From positions 2,379,501-2,443,500 of the forward strand of contig NC_014923.1 in the NCBI RefSeq assembly GCF_000185905.1: a stretch of DNA of 64,000 nucleotides. Reading direction: 5' to 3'. This DNA comes from Mesorhizobium ciceri biovar biserrulae WSM1271. Its GTDB lineage: Bacteria > Pseudomonadota > Alphaproteobacteria > Rhizobiales > Rhizobiaceae. The notes beneath the pieces are model-generated. The model was not told the origin of the DNA and made no database searches. It saw only the letters and a list, made by a program, of their open reading frames with translations. Of the stretch, positions 63,647 to 64,000 are shown piece by piece (position 1 is the stretch's first letter; each line of letters starts with the position of its first letter). The translations under genes were made by a program, and so were the position numbers.

Positions 63647-64000
63647 ATGTTCAACACGATCAAGACGGCAGCCCTTTCGGCCCTGGTCGGTCTCGGCACG
63701 CTGGCGGCCGTTCCCGCCCACGCCGACAGCCTCTATCTCGGCTTCGGCAACAACAACGACCCGCGTTTCGGCGTCTATACCGGTGACGACGGTTATCGCC
63801 ATCGCCGTGATGAACGCCGCGGCGACTGGCGCCGTGGCTGTTCGCCGGACCGCGCCCTCGACAAGGCCGAACGCATGGGCCTCCACCGGGTCCGCATCGT
63901 CGACGTCAACCGGCGCACGGTGAAGGTGGCGGGCCGTCAGGACGGCGACCGTGTCGTGGTGGTGTTCGCCAACGAGCGCGGCTGCCCGGTTATCTATCGC
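63647..64000 (+). CDS. Secreted hypothetical protein (partial, runs off the window)
   Basis: The first 118 residues of a gene cut by the right window edge. AAAAGGAGAGAAGACG precedes the ATG at 63647. Residues 1-26 form a signal peptide (MFNTIKTAALSALVGLGTLA ending AHA-DS). The mature part has NNNDPRFGVYTGDD, then an Arg/Asp-rich stretch and a CSPDRALDKAERMGLHRVRIV block. That helix-strand arrangement resembles antifreeze- or PepSY-like secreted rhizobial proteins. No family is claimed, and the true end is unseen. Confidence 0.8.
   Translation, partial: MFNTIKTAALSALVGLGTLAAVPAHADSLYLGFGNNNDPRFGVYTGDDGYRHRRDERRGDWRRGCSPDRALDKAERMGLHRVRIVDVNRRTVKVAGRQDGDRVVVVFANERGCPVIYR

Overview
The window looks like chromosomal DNA of a Rhizobiales alphaproteobacterium, most likely Mesorhizobium or a close relative. 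It is GC-rich and gene-dense. It carries carA, yqeY, dnaG and rpoD of alphaproteobacterial type, several rhizobial intergenic hairpin repeats, and many LysR, TetR, MarR and ArsR regulator/target pairs. No rRNA, tRNA, CRISPR array, transposase or phage gene was seen. Names rest on motifs and family knowledge read by eye; no database search was run. Layout: 0-9 kb holds a 22-copy octamer repeat, a secreted SH3 protein, a phosphoesterase with an ArsR regulator, an MFS pump, a MarR/SDR divergent pair with two operator-like palindromes, a LysE/LysR pair, a RibD-like reductase and a PIMT-like methyltransferase. 9-16 kb holds mntH/mntR, a zinc metallopeptidase, a TetA-like pump, carA and yqeY. 16-37 kb is an accessory block between yqeY and dnaG. 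It contains small hydrophilic proteins, a TetR/DUF4336 pair, a LysR/PcaD-like hydrolase pair, an SPW protein, an L,D-transpeptidase-like protein, a small DnaB-like ATPase, oxyR-katG, a MerR/zinc-ATPase pair, a Na/Pi cotransporter and an RcnB-like protein. 37-42 kb is the replication/transcription core (dnaG, rpoD). 42-49 kb mixes small proteins, a PadR regulator, LolA-like and glycine-zipper envelope proteins, a frameshifted MFS gene, an Lrp regulator and azlCD. 49-53 kb is the Hen1-Pnkp RNA-repair operon. 53-60 kb has azoR/LysR, TetR/VOC, and a divergent locus with an intact HtrA-like protease facing a protease-like protein without its catalytic triad plus a LuxR-type regulator. 60-64 kb has a UPF0114 membrane protein, an OmpA-domain protein with six 27-residue repeats, a YcgN-type cysteine protein and a secreted protein cut by the window end. 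How the genes work together: many are one-regulator/one-target switches on divergent promoters. Recurring themes are metal homeostasis (MntH/MntR, MerR/ZntA, RcnB-like), peroxide defence (OxyR/KatG), envelope maintenance (L,D-transpeptidase, LolA, OmpA, HtrA) and RNA repair (Hen1/Pnkp). The least explained parts are the HtrA/pseudoprotease/LuxR locus, the small DnaB-like ATPase, a short promoter-terminator unit near 25.5 kb, and a shared peptide tail in two unrelated proteins. Two genes (near 17.88 kb and 47.0 kb) each look one base short.
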